In this document: piece after piece, positions 32,798 to 43,122 of the stretch
Numbering within the stretch: the first letter of the stretch is position 1
Layout of the letters: every line of letters begins with the position of its first letter
Assembly: GCA_039519185.1 (NCBI GenBank)
Contig: CM076849.1
Span: 806,001 to 870,000 of the forward strand
Reading direction: 5' to 3'
Length of the DNA stretch: 64,000 bases
Source: Astragalus membranaceus
Lineage: Eukaryota > Streptophyta > Magnoliopsida > Fabales > Fabaceae
Translations under genes and position numbers: made by a program
The notes under the pieces: model-generated
Databases searched by the model: none
What the model saw: the letters and a program-made list of their open reading frames with translations, nothing else
Told to the model about the DNA's origin: nothing

Positions 32798-34248
32798 TCT
32801 TGCGGAGTCTTGAGCCCATTTGGCGCCAAACACCCCACCCCACCCCCTACCCTCTATTTTTTTATATCCCCCCTCCTCTTCTCCTCATTTTTTTTATCTC
32901 TCTTTTTTTAATATTTAAGAGTAAACTAAAATTTAGGGAAAAAAATAGGATCTATAAATACGTGTAGTTTATTCCTCGATAGTTGGATTGGTGACAAATA
33001 AAAATTAATTTCGTGATAAATTATGTAAAGTGTGATGTTAACCGGTGTGTTTTGAGCTACTTTAGAGTCTGAAAAGAAATTTAGTTGTTCATATACACAA
33101 AGTTTGTTGAATGGAAATAACAATGCAAAACAGTGTATTTTTGGGTACTTAAGTAGTCAGAAAAAAGTTAACCGTTCAAATAGGCATAGTTTGTTCTTCA
33201 ATAACCCGTTTGGTGAAGAAAAAATTTCATAACATATTTATGTAAACTACGATGTAAGTAGTGTGTTTTTTGATGATTTAGTGATCGCAATATTATGTTT
33301 TTTTATGCTTTAATGTTCGCAAAAAAAATTCAAGTATTCAAATATGCAAAATTTGTGCCTCAAAAACCGGTTTGGTGAAAAAAAATTAATTTCGTGACAA
33401 AATACATAAAGTGTGATGCTAAGCATTGCGTTTTGAGCTACATTAGTGTTTGAAAAAAAATTAACCGTTCAATTACTCAAAGTTCATTCCTCAATATCAA
33501 TTTTTTTTAACTATTCGAATACGCAAAGTTTGTTCCTCAGTGATCGGTTTGGTGAAAAAAATCATTTCAAAACGAAATGTGTAAAGTACGATGCTAAGTA
33601 GTATTTTTTGATGATTTGGTGTTCTTAAAAAAATTCAACTATTCAAATATGCAAAAATTTTGTCTCAATAACCGATTGGTGAAAAATATATATATAATTT
33701 CGGGACAAAATACGTAAAACGTGATGCTAAGCAGCATGTTTCGGGGGTATTTTAGCGTGCGAAAATTTTTTTTAACCATTCAAATACTCAAAGTTCATTC
33801 CTCAGTAACTGATTTGGTGAAAAAAAAAATTTCATGACAAATATATACACACTCTATTTTAGTTTTAGTTTGCAATCGCCTTTTTTATTACATGTTTTGT
33901 TTAATTCATACTTACCTTCAATTTAAACAATATTTTCTCATGTAGTGTGTTTTTGGATGCTTTAGTGATCACAATAGTACGTTTTTTGATGCTTTAGTGT
34001 TTGCAAAAAAATCCATTGATTCAAATATGCAAAATTTGTCCCTAAAAAACCGACTCGGTAAAAAAAATATAATTTCGTGACAAAATACATAGTGTGATAC
34101 TAAACAACATGTTTTGAGGTACTTTAGCATGCAAATGGTCAACAAATGACTTTTTCATATTGCAATTTTAAAAACAAATTTTAACAAGACAGGAATTTCG
34201 TATTAGCTGAGGCTTTTGCCCCGTGCGACGCACGTGTCCACACGCTAG
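32798..34248 (+). mobile_element. Non-autonomous Helitron, second member
   Basis: The 3' end carries CGTGC-gac-GCACG (34222-34234) and CTAG at 34245-34248 followed by T, matching the Helitron at 9283. A 5' TC at 32798 after A is likely but not certain. The body consists of about ten diverged subrepeats of 100-130 bp around 'aaagtttgttcctc', 'aattaatttcgtgacaaa' and 'gtgatgctaagcagtgtgtttt', the same families as in the first Helitron. No coding capacity. Confidence 0.7.
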
Positions 34249-34349
34249 TACAATAATTAAGACACATGTGGTGGCTAGTAATATATTATATTATTCTGAT
34301 GACGAGTGGAGGAGGCATAAACTAACTAACTAACAAAGTTGATGATCGA

Positions 34350-34470
34350 TCAACCAACATTTCTGAACCAGCAAGTCTGGGTGAATTTGGCAGCGCCCAC
34401 TGGAACGTCTTCCATTACCCAGTCATGGCCAACAGGGAAGTATATTCCTGTCCTTGGGTGTGGAACCCAG

Positions 34471-34506
<36 letters not shown>

Positions 34507-34759
34507 TCCACTACCTTCTCAATACTCTTTGCACCCCCTTCTATCAATTTACTCACCCCCCTCTCGCCTGATGATCTCCTGCCATACATATATCACGTAC
34601 TCATTAATTTGTGTTAGCTAGCTAGTTAGATAATTGATTTCATCATCATCATCATATATAGATTAGAAATAGAGGACCTAATTAATCTATACTTAATTAC
34701 CTGAGAAGCTGCAACATGTTTGATCTCACCACTCCTCCTCCTCCTCCTCCTCTTGCCAT
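34350..34759 (-). CDS. Small LEA-related protein, two exons
   Basis: Exon 1 is 34759-34701 and exon 2 is 34578-34350, joined at a good donor (CTCAG-gtaatt) and acceptor (tggcag-G). Together they give 288 bp and 95 residues. The N-terminus has a Gly run and basic residues. The middle has a run of 11 Ser encoded by a microsatellite. The C-terminal YWVPHPRTGIYFPVGHDWVM recalls the W-P-PKTG-Y-P signature of LEA_3-type stress proteins and of plant LEA-related small proteins. Role (desiccation or stress protection, perhaps organellar) is inference from that similarity. Upstream, 34760-34900 is AT-rich with ordinary promoter composition. Confidence 0.6.
34473..34505. repeat. (GAT)n microsatellite in coding sequence
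   Basis: Eleven GAT triplets, read on the minus strand as serine codons in the LEA-related gene. Length changes would alter the Ser tract without shifting the frame. Confidence 0.9.
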
Positions 34760-35511
34760 GAATCAATTAATACGTGAAGAATTTGAAGCTGAAAATCAAC
34801 CTCAACCATATATATGCATGAAAAAGCCTTCACACGGTGATGCTTATTTATAAGCATTTATTTAACCTCTCTAGAAATTAATTATATAATAATTGAGAGA
34901 ATCAGTTCTGTTGCACATGCCACATATGATATAATACTATAGTGTATGAAACAGCACAAATATATATGTAGTAGATGTGCGAGCTTTCTGTTGCCGGAAA
35001 GTCATTCTGCGTTTCTACACCCTTGCTTTTTTTTTCCCCGGTCATATACTGATAAAAGTGATCCAATAAATGGATTAAAGGAATGTCTATTTTTTCACCA
35101 AAAAAGGAAACCAATAATCTCCACTTAATTATTATGTTCTACATTTCATTTCAGGCGCACGTTCGTATTCTCCCGAGTGGAATGCGTATCTGAATAATAA
35201 GCACATGCACATGCATGTATCATGTTGAATTAAGCATGTTGCTTAATCTAATCTAATTTTATATTCCCCCGTCCTATCATATTACTGTTATAAATAAAAT
35301 AGTTTTTTTTCTTTTCTTTTTTTACTAAAATAGCTTTATTGGAAGTGTTAGAGATTACTGCACTGAAATATCAAGATCAAGATCAAGATCAAGATCAGCC
35401 CCTCTTTTTTGACTTCCGTTCTTTTGTACTTGTTCTCCTGAAGTTTCAATAAACTTGTCAGTTTTCTCTTCTCTTTTCATTGTTTCTTTACACAAAGAAA
35501 AGAAAGAAAGA

Positions 35512-35953
35512 ATGTCTTGTTTGATTTCCCTATCTGTGCTATTTCTCCTCCTCCAGTTTCCCCTCTCATCCATCTCAACCAACTCTGAAGGTATGGTATG
35601 GTATGGTCTGCTATTTCATTATCCATTCCCTTCATTTTGAGTTTCCTTCATGTTATTATAACTTGTAGGAAATGCTCTGCATGCTTTGAGAAGCAGACTT
35701 TTAGACCCCAACAACGTGCTCCTGAGCTGGGACCCAAAACTCGTTAATGCATGCACTTGGTTTCATGTTACCTGCGACTCCAACAATCATTCATGTCATT
35801 CGCTTGTAAGTTATAGCTTTCCCCTCACTTTACTACTTTTCAAATTACACTAACTTGCCTTCGATTCCAATTAATCAGAGACTTGGGCAATTCTAACATC
35901 TCTGGAACTTTGGGCCCTGAACTTGGCCACCTACCCCACCTCCAATACCTGTA
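35512..35953 (+). pseudogene. SERK-like LRR protein, 5' fragment
   Basis: Exon 1 (35512-35590) encodes a signal peptide (MSCLISLSVLFLLLQFPLSS). Exon 2 (35669-35805) encodes the LRR N-terminal cap (ALHALRSRLLDPNNVLLSWD, then ACTWFHVTC). Exon 3 (from 35879) encodes the first repeat (DLGNSNISGTLGPELGHLPH). This order is that of SERK-type receptors and short LRR proteins. The exon 2 to exon 3 join needs a 1-bp correction before 'gtcattcgctt' to keep frame (VIRL-DLGN), so there is a frameshift. After the first repeat a donor-like 'ctgtatgta' appears but no further exons are found before the transporter gene. Probably a truncated relic. Confidence 0.75.
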
Positions 35954-36444
35954 TGTATATCAATGCTTTACACCTCCTAGTCCTACTAACTTCTCCTTAT
36001 TATTAGACTGATTCCTGTGAGAAACTCCTAGTCCCAAGAAAGAAACTCATGCAAACTGAATGAGCCTCTACTTCCACAGCTCCACCCATTTTGATTTGGC
36101 CGAACAAAACAAGTGGGGAAATTCATTTGAAAGAAGGAAAAAACCAGTCTTCGAAGGAGTGAGGAGGAATCTACAATGGGGTCAGCGCGAGGCCAAAGTC
36201 TCTGGAGTGTAGGGTATGCCCAGGCAGATTCTGAATATTTGGTTATGCATAGTTCATCCATACCACAACCCAGCCCATGCTCTTTGGATATTTGTTTTTT
36301 ACTGTGTACTATAACCAATTAGTTCCAGCATATTAGAAGACCGTATCTAACTCTTGCTACCTGAAAATGCCCAAGTAGGCCCAAATATGTAACATGCTTA
36401 TGTTATGTGAACTTTGGACAGAAATTATGTCGAGACAGATCCTG
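35954..36444. other. Intergenic, no recognised feature
   Basis: It lies between the LRR fragment and the 3' end of the transporter gene. It contains an open minus-strand stretch (36318-36028) with no resemblance to any family I know. It is likely repeat-derived, with a transposon-like 'gggtcagcgcgaggccaaag'. The transporter 3'UTR should extend into it. Confidence 0.5.
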
Positions 36445-39400
36445 CTAGTTATGTTTAGAATCACTTTGCATCAAAGACATTTCTTCTTCCAGAATAGCAA
36501 ATGGTGAGCTCACGAGAAGCTCAGCATCCATGTTTTCTTGCTCAACTAGCTCTGAAACAATTGAATGGCATTGCTGCCTATCACCGGAAGGTAAGGAAGT
36601 TGGCTCTACTTCAAATAATAACCAATTCTTATTCTTGGCTTGAACCAAGATAGGGTACAAGATAAACCCCGCTATGATTACTGCTCCACTCACAAAGAAC
36701 GTTCTCAAAGAAGCCAAACACATAACAAGAACAAGCAACAAAGAAGGAGGCAGGCAAAGCATGGCCGCCCAAAATGTTCCCAAGGGAACTCTATATGGTC
36801 TACATAGATTTGGCTTCTTCAATCTCAAAGTTATAAAAGCTGCAAATTCAAGAAGCATTCCAATAGCATATAAGAAATTGAGGAACTCCAGGATTTCCTG
36901 AAAGCTCATCCATGACAAGAAGACAACTCCAGTGGCAGAAAACAAAATGCTAACCGTGGGCGTTCCATACTTAGACCTACAAAGTATATTGTACCACGTC
37001 ATCAATGTTAAGATCGTTGTAAGACAACAAATTCCATTTAAGGAAAATTCTTCAAATAGTCCATCCATATTTTGAAAACTGATAGTAGACCAGCTGTAAA
37101 TAGAATCTACTATAGAAGAAATAGGAATGTTAGTAAGTCACATGCTGTTTAGTCAAAGGGTAAACTTGTAATTGAACCATGACAGATTGTATAAATAGCT
37201 ATCAACTGTACTCTGTTAGGCAGTTGAAAATAATAACAGAATTGTAGATTGAGCTTCTCTAACAGCTCAGTTACTGGACTCACAACCAGAACTTGTAATT
37301 GCCCTCACATTCTTGAATGAAACTCTTCATTTTCTCAATCTGTATCAGTTGAACCTTTCAACTGGTATCAAAGCACTCGATTTTGGGAAGATCCATGCCG
37401 AAGAAGAAGACTACAGCTTCAACGATGGATCCACGAATGGAAGAAATGTTGGAACGAAGACTTCAAGATTCTGAGACACGCAGTGAACGACGACTCCAAG
37501 AAACACTGGCGAGAATGGAAACGATGATCGCAGCGCTGCAAAAGAAAGATTCGGGTCAACCCGGTAACACGAGGACGCGAGAGAATGGAAATAACGCGGG
37601 AAATCACGGTGATGGCGAACGGAGGCTTCGCAAGATCGATCTACCAGTCTTCAACGGGGAGGATGCACCGGGGTGGTTAACGAAGATCGAGCGGTTCTTC
37701 AAGGTGAGGAAAATCGAGGAAGAAGAAAAACTCGATGCAGCGATGATGGCGGTAGAAGGCGAGGCGTTATCGTGGCTTCAATGGTGGGAGGCGAACAGTG
37801 AGAAGCAAACCTGGAACGATCTCAAGACGGCGATGTTACGACGTTTTCAACCGACGGTCATCACCAACGCGTTCGAGATGTTGATGACAATGAAACAAGA
37901 AGGGACGGTGCGTGAGTACCGGAAGAAATTTGAAAACGTCTCGAGCCATGTGAAGATCCAGGATCAAGAATTATTCACGGGACTATTCTCCAATGGCCTG
38001 CGTGAAGATATACGGGCTGAGGTGCGGTTGCAACGACCACGAGACCTGGCAGAGATGATGGACATTGCACTACTTGCAGAAGAGAAAATTGGAGCGGTGG
38101 GCAGGTATGGTGGCCAGAATAAGTTCAAGAATTGGCGTGGAGACAATCCCTCAAAGAATTGGAGAAACGATAACCCAAGCAAAACTGTGGCTGATAGCAA
38201 AACGGTGACTGATGCTGCGAACACTGGAAGTAATGCAAAGACTGTAGGTGGTAAAGAGATTGAAGAAAGACGGAGGAAAGGCCTCTGTTTCACGTGTGAC
38301 GAGAAGTACACCCCTGGCCACATATGTAAAAACAGAGTTCTGAAGCTGATGTATGTGGAGGAGGTTGATGAAGAGAAAGCTGAAGGGGAAACAGAGGAGG
38401 AAGAAAAGATTGTGTGGGAGGGTGACTTAAAGAGTCTCCATTTGTACAGCATGACTGGATTGTCCTCAAAGGGCTCCTTCATGATCAAGGGTAGGCTTGG
38501 AGAGTTGGAGATAATCGTTTTGATAGACTGTGGGGCAACTCATAATTTCATTTCAATGAAACTGGTAGCTATACACAAATTGACTGTGGAAGATACACCT
38601 CCTTGTTGGGTGAAGATTGGTAATGGACAAAGAATCCTTACTAGAGGAGTTTGTAGAGGGGTGGAGTTGGTGTTACAAGGATTGCCGGTGAAAGTGGATT
38701 GCTATGTGTTTCCATTAGAAGGTGAGGACCTAGTTTTGGGAATAGATTGGCTGGAGAAGCTTGGTGACATCAAGGCTAATTTCAAAGACATGACCATCAA
38801 GGTAAGGGTGGGGTGTGATAGAGTATGCTTGAAGGGTGACCCTACACTCTCTAAGAGAGAAATTGAAGCAAGGGAGATGGCTGTGGAGCTGCAACAACAA
38901 GAGGAGTCATTTATGGTGGACTGCAGAAGCATGACAGCCACTGAAGAGGCCACTCCAGAAATCCCTGAGGTAATCCTAGCTGTACTCACTGAATTTGAAT
39001 CTATATTCCAAGATAAGGGTCAATTACCACCTACTAGGTCCATTGATCATGCAATTGTGCTCAAAGAGGGATCAAACATACCCAATTTAAGGCCTTATAG
39101 ATACCCACATTTTCAGAAAAACGAGATAGAAAGGCTGGTAGTGGATATGCTCAAGACCGGTATAATTAGACCAAGTACAAGTCCATACTCTAGTCCAATT
39201 ATTTTGGTCAAGAAGAAAGACGGGTCATGGCGTTTTTGTGTCGATTATAGAGCATTGAATAAGCTGACCATCCCTAACAAATTCCCCATGCCACTCATTG
39301 ATGAGCTGTTAGATGAGTTATCCGGTGCTATGGTATTCACTAAATTGGACTTAAAATCTGGTTATCATCAAATACGGATGAGGGAAGAAGACACCCCCAA

Positions 39401-42400
39401 AACTGCGTTTAGGACTCATGAGGGCCACTACGAGTACCTAGTAATGCCCTTTGGCTTGACCAACGCTCCATCTACCTTCCAGGCCTTGATGAATGACATA
39501 CTCAAACCATATTTGAGGAAGTTTGCCTTAGTTTTTTTTGACGATATTCTGATTTACAGCAGTAGTATTGAACAACATGCTGCACATCTGAGAACAATAT
39601 TCTCAGCACTTGATCAAAACAGGTTGGTTGTCAACAAAAAGAAGTGTAATTTTGCTGTTCATTCTGTGGAGTATCTCGGTCATGTGGTCAGTGCAGAGGG
39701 GGTGGCAGCAGATCCAAATAAAATCAGTGCAATGACTCAATGGCCTACTCCAAGAGACATAAAGGGGCTGAGAGGATTCTTAGGACTCACAGGCTATTAC
39801 AGGCGGTTTGTTCAGGGTTATGGAGTGCTGGCAAGACCCTTGACTGATTTACTGAAGTTGGACAGATTTACATGGAGTAAGGAAGCAGAAACAGCCTTTC
39901 AAGCTTTGAAGAAAGCTATGTCCACACTACCAGTGTTGTCTGTGCCTGATTTTTCTAAACAATTTATTATAGAAACTGATGCTAGCAGCAAAGGAGTGGG
40001 AGCAGTACTCTTGCAAGAGGGCAAGCCAATTGCATATTTCAGTCAGAAGTTATCTACAAGAGCACAACAAAAGTCAGCCTATGAACGTGAGCTGATGGCC
40101 GTAGTATTAGCAATCCAAAAGTGGAGACATTACTTACTTGGGCAACACTTTGTGGTAAGAACCGATCAACAAAGTTTGCAATTCCTGACAGAACAGAATC
40201 TATTAGGGGAAGAACAAGTTAAGTGGACTTCCAAGTTACTTGGGTTTGACTTTGAGGTACAATACAAACCGGGGAGTTCCAATAAGGTGGCTGATGCCCT
40301 ATCTAGGCAAATGATATTTGCCTCTATCTCAAAAGTTACGTTACCAGAATGGAATGAGTGGGAAGAGGAGATTAGAAGCTGTCCTAGATTGCAAGAAATT
40401 CTGCAACAGGTAGTGTTGAAGGCTGCAGGGTATCACAAATTCCATGTCAAACAGGGTCTGTTATACCGAGGCACAGCCCTTGTAGTGCCTGCAAAATTTT
40501 CCAGAATTCCAACTATACTCAGTGAGTTCCACAGTTCTCTTCAAGGTGGACACTCTGGGCTGTTCAGAACATATAAACGGATTGCTAATGTGTTCTATTG
40601 GGTGGGAATGAAATCCGACATTAAGAAGTACATTGAACAATGTCAACAGTGTCAGCAAAACAAGGTAGCCACTCTAGCTCCAGCTGGGCTACTTCAACCC
40701 CTACCAATACCTAAAAGCGTGTGGACTGAGATATCCATGGATTTCATAGGTGGTCTTCCTAGAGTTGGAAAAATAGACACCATATTGGTAGTAGTGGATA
40801 GGCTAACTAAATATGCTCACTTTATGCTATTAGGACACCCCTATAGTGCAAGTGATGTAGCAAATAGCTTCCTCAATGGTATTGTCAAACTCCATGGGTT
40901 CCCAGAGGCTATTATCTCAGACAGGGACAGAATCTTCCTCAGCAACTTTTGGAGGGAATTGTTCAAGCAAGCAGGCACCAAATTGAAGTATAGCACAGCC
41001 TTCCACCCTCAAACCGATGGACAGACCGAAGTGACGAATAGGTGCTTGGAGATTTATCTTAGATGCTTTGTGGGTGACAATCCAAAATCTTGGCCAAAAT
41101 GGATATGTTGGGCTGAACTATGGTTTAATACAAATTACAATATATCCATTGGAATGACTCCTTTTCGAGCTCTCTATGGAAGAGACCCTAGCCCCATCAT
41201 CAGAGGCCCTGCCATACCTTCAAATGTGGAAGAAATAAACCTGCTGTACAGTGACAGAGACAGAGTGCTAGAACAATTGCACCAAAATCTCTCTCAAGCA
41301 CAACAGCGAATGAAAAAATATGCGGATAAAGATAGAAGAGAAGTGACATTAGCAGTGGGGGATTGGGTGTATTTGAAAGCACTCCCATATCGTTGGAAGA
41401 CTTTAGCCGCTAGAAGAAATGAGAAATTGAGCCCTAGGTTCTATGGTCCTTACCAAGTGTTGGAAAAAATTGGCCAAGTTGCATACAAACTGGACTTGCC
41501 TGCAGAATGTAAGCTTCACCCAGTGTTCCATGTGAGTAAACTCAAAAAAACAATTCCAGGCAGCTACTCAGCACAACCAATTCCTGCTGCCCTGACTGAT
41601 GAAGGAAGCCTGCAACCGGATATTGAGGATGTCACAGACCTGCGTTACACTAGCAGAGGCGAGGCTGAAGTCTTGGTTAAATGGAAGCACTTGCCTGAAT
41701 GTGAAAAGTCATGGGAACTAGTGGACAAGCTGAAGAAACTATTTGAAGATTTTCCCCTTGAGGACAAGGTGAAAGACCTAGGGGGGGGTATTGATAGTAG
41801 ACCAGCTGTAAATAGAATCTACTATAGAAGAAATAGGAATGTTAGTAAGTCACATGCTGTTTAGTCAAAGGGTAAACTTGTAATTGAACCATGACAGATT
41901 GTATAAATAGCTATCAACTGTACTCTGTTAGGCAGTTGAAAATAATAACAGAATTGTAGATTGAGCTTCTCTAACAGCTCAGTTACTGGACTCACAACCA
42001 GAACTTGTAATTGCCCTCACATTCTTGAATGAAACTCTTCATTTTCTCAATCTGTATCAGTTGAACCTTTCAAAAACAAATAACCTTGTTGCTTATATAC
42101 AAGCTAATAAAAAGGAAGAAGATACTAGACAAATATAATTAGGATGAGAAAAATCTGATATCTGATATAACTAACCTTGACGAAAACACAGCTGGAAGCA
42201 ATCCCATGTTGCTCATCCCTAGAAGCTGAAAAGCATCACTGCTCATTTCTGCTTCAAACAAGCCAAGGTTAGACATGGCAGCAGCTGCTTGAATCCAGAG
42301 TTTAAGCCAAAATCCACCAATCAACATTCCCACCTCTGCAAAATAACCATCAGTCCATTCAGTTGGAGGTGATGTCAAAGCAGCAGTTCCAGCAAGCAGT

Positions 42401-43122
42401 GGAATCAAATAAGAAGAGATGACCAAAACAAGTCCACCAAGAAGTGCTTTTGGGAAAGTTTGAGTAGGATTATCAACCTCTCCCGCAAGGGTACTTGCCT
42501 TATCCCAATAATTCAAATTCCAGAACATGTTATTGAAGTATCCAGGCCAATCCACTTTTTTAAAATCCACAACAAGCCATCGCCTGGGTCTGATTTTAGG
42601 GAGGGAAAGAATAGCCATAATGAGAAATGGAAAAAGTGAGAAAAGAGCAAGGAGAACAGCAGAGAAGCCAACAATGCGAAGACCTCTATAATTCAAGTAA
42701 GTGAGTGAGAATGTTATGAGCAAAAGAGCAGGTATTCTAGCGATGATAAGGTTAAAGATAGGGAGGGAATGCTTCAAGTAATCGAGGAAGAGAAGAGGAT
42801 AAAGAGCATTGTCCATGACACCACTGAACCATTTCCAAAAGCCTTCTTGAAACCCCCAGAAGGGTCCAAAGGCAGAGGAAATCCAAATAACATAACCACC
42901 GTTGTTGGGGAAGGTGGTGGCGAGTTCAGCAGTGATGAGAGCCTCAGGAATGCTCCAAATAAGAGGGAAAATGAAGAAACCAAGCAAGGATAAAAGAGGA
43001 CCACCTCCAGCACAGACGGAATCCTCAACTCCAAAAGGACCACCAGATACTTCGTAGAAGATTAGGGCTATGAGAGGCAATAATGTTAGTTTTGGATTGG
43101 ATTTATTCACTTCACCCATCAT
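36445..43122 (-). CDS. PUT5: Polyamine transporter (PUT5/LAT type), two exons with a retrotransposon in the intron
   Basis: This is an APC-superfamily (LeuT-fold) membrane transporter of the plant PUT/LAT group, which imports or redistributes polyamines. Exon 1 is 43122-42176 and exon 2 is 36976-36445: 1479 bp, 492 residues, normal length. Close matches to Arabidopsis At3g19553 include LIFYEVSGGPFGVEDSV (helix 1), GFQEGFWKWFSGVMDNALYP, FWNLNYWDKASTLAGEVD and, across the splice, SSRSKYGTPTVSIL. About 12 hydrophobic segments are apparent. I chose the ATG at 43122; a second ATG follows at once. The intron is 5199 bp, of which 4998 bp are a chromovirus plus target duplication in the opposite orientation; without them it would be about 200 bp. 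Coding sequence looks intact, but expression may be affected. Confidence 0.88.
37080..37360 (+). repeat. 5' LTR of the chromovirus
   Basis: TGATAGTAGACC...TTGAACCTTTCA, containing the TATA-like 'tgtataaatagc' near 37190. Confidence 0.93.
37363..37374 (+). promoter_or_regulatory. Primer-binding site, initiator Met-tRNA type
   Basis: TGGTATCAAAGC, two bases after the LTR; one mismatch to the usual TGGTATCAGAGC. Confidence 0.85.
37395..41864 (+). CDS. Chromovirus Gag-Pol polyprotein with chromodomain
   Basis: One frame of 1489 residues. Domains in order: Gag core (about 80-230); zinc knuckle CFTCDEKYTPGHIC (about 298); aspartic protease VLIDCGATHNFIS (about 375); reverse transcriptase (about 590-760) with VDYRALNKLTIP and active-site FFDDILIYS; RNase H (about 856, IETDASSKGVGAVLLQ); integrase with an HHCC zinc finger (HSGL...CQQCQQNK, about 1050-1085) and catalytic MDF and SDRD motifs; chromodomain (about 1410-1460, EVLVKWKHLPECEKSWE). 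The protease has DCG where most elements have DSG. I start at ATG 37395 (the open frame begins at a TTG four codons earlier). The last 24 codons and the stop lie inside the 3' LTR. Apparently fully functional. Confidence 0.92.
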   Translation: MPKKKTTASTMDPRMEEMLERRLQDSETRSERRLQETLARMETMIAALQKKDSGQPGNTRTRENGNNAGNHGDGERRLRKIDLPVFNGEDAPGWLTKIERFFKVRKIEEEEKLDAAMMAVEGEALSWLQWWEANSEKQTWNDLKTAMLRRFQPTVITNAFEMLMTMKQEGTVREYRKKFENVSSHVKIQDQELFTGLFSNGLREDIRAEVRLQRPRDLAEMMDIALLAEEKIGAVGRYGGQNKFKNWRGDNPSKNWRNDNPSKTVADSKTVTDAANTGSNAKTVGGKEIEERRRKGLCFTCDEKYTPGHICKNRVLKLMYVEEVDEEKAEGETEEEEKIVWEGDLKSLHLYSMTGLSSKGSFMIKGRLGELEIIVLIDCGATHNFISMKLVAIHKLTVEDTPPCWVKIGNGQRILTRGVCRGVELVLQGLPVKVDCYVFPLEGEDLVLGIDWLEKLGDIKANFKDMTIKVRVGCDRVCLKGDPTLSKREIEAREMAVELQQQEESFMVDCRSMTATEEATPEIPEVILAVLTEFESIFQDKGQLPPTRSIDHAIVLKEGSNIPNLRPYRYPHFQKNEIERLVVDMLKTGIIRPSTSPYSSPIILVKKKDGSWRFCVDYRALNKLTIPNKFPMPLIDELLDELSGAMVFTKLDLKSGYHQIRMREEDTPKTAFRTHEGHYEYLVMPFGLTNAPSTFQALMNDILKPYLRKFALVFFDDILIYSSSIEQHAAHLRTIFSALDQNRLVVNKKKCNFAVHSVEYLGHVVSAEGVAADPNKISAMTQWPTPRDIKGLRGFLGLTGYYRRFVQGYGVLARPLTDLLKLDRFTWSKEAETAFQALKKAMSTLPVLSVPDFSKQFIIETDASSKGVGAVLLQEGKPIAYFSQKLSTRAQQKSAYERELMAVVLAIQKWRHYLLGQHFVVRTDQQSLQFLTEQNLLGEEQVKWTSKLLGFDFEVQYKPGSSNKVADALSRQMIFASISKVTLPEWNEWEEEIRSCPRLQEILQQVVLKAAGYHKFHVKQGLLYRGTALVVPAKFSRIPTILSEFHSSLQGGHSGLFRTYKRIANVFYWVGMKSDIKKYIEQCQQCQQNKVATLAPAGLLQPLPIPKSVWTEISMDFIGGLPRVGKIDTILVVVDRLTKYAHFMLLGHPYSASDVANSFLNGIVKLHGFPEAIISDRDRIFLSNFWRELFKQAGTKLKYSTAFHPQTDGQTEVTNRCLEIYLRCFVGDNPKSWPKWICWAELWFNTNYNISIGMTPFRALYGRDPSPIIRGPAIPSNVEEINLLYSDRDRVLEQLHQNLSQAQQRMKKYADKDRREVTLAVGDWVYLKALPYRWKTLAARRNEKLSPRFYGPYQVLEKIGQVAYKLDLPAECKLHPVFHVSKLKKTIPGSYSAQPIPAALTDEGSLQPDIEDVTDLRYTSRGEAEVLVKWKHLPECEKSWELVDKLKKLFEDFPLEDKVKDLGGGIDSRPAVNRIYYRRNRNVSKSHAV
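41792..42072 (+). repeat. 3' LTR of the chromovirus
   Basis: Same length and, by eye, the same sequence as 37080-37360. Its first 73 bases also encode the end of the polyprotein. Followed by AAAAC. Confidence 0.93.

Larger units (their letters stand above)
37080..42072 (+). mobile_element. Intact Ty3/Gypsy chromovirus (Reina-like)
   Basis: A 4993-bp element with 281-bp LTRs (37080-37360 and 41792-42072) in which I see no difference by eye. A 5-bp duplication AAAAC flanks it (37075-37079, 42073-42077). It has a Met-tRNA primer site, one uninterrupted gag-pol frame with a chromodomain, and a G-run polypurine tract (about 41780-41788). Small size, short LTRs and the chromodomain suggest the Reina clade; the clade is inference. 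It sits antisense in the intron of the polyamine transporter gene. Identical LTRs indicate a very recent insertion. Confidence 0.93.

Noticed and set aside
36028..36318. 96-residue minus-strand frame downstream of the transporter gene
   Set aside because: No similarity to known families, no splice connection to the transporter, and it lies after the transporter's stop codon.
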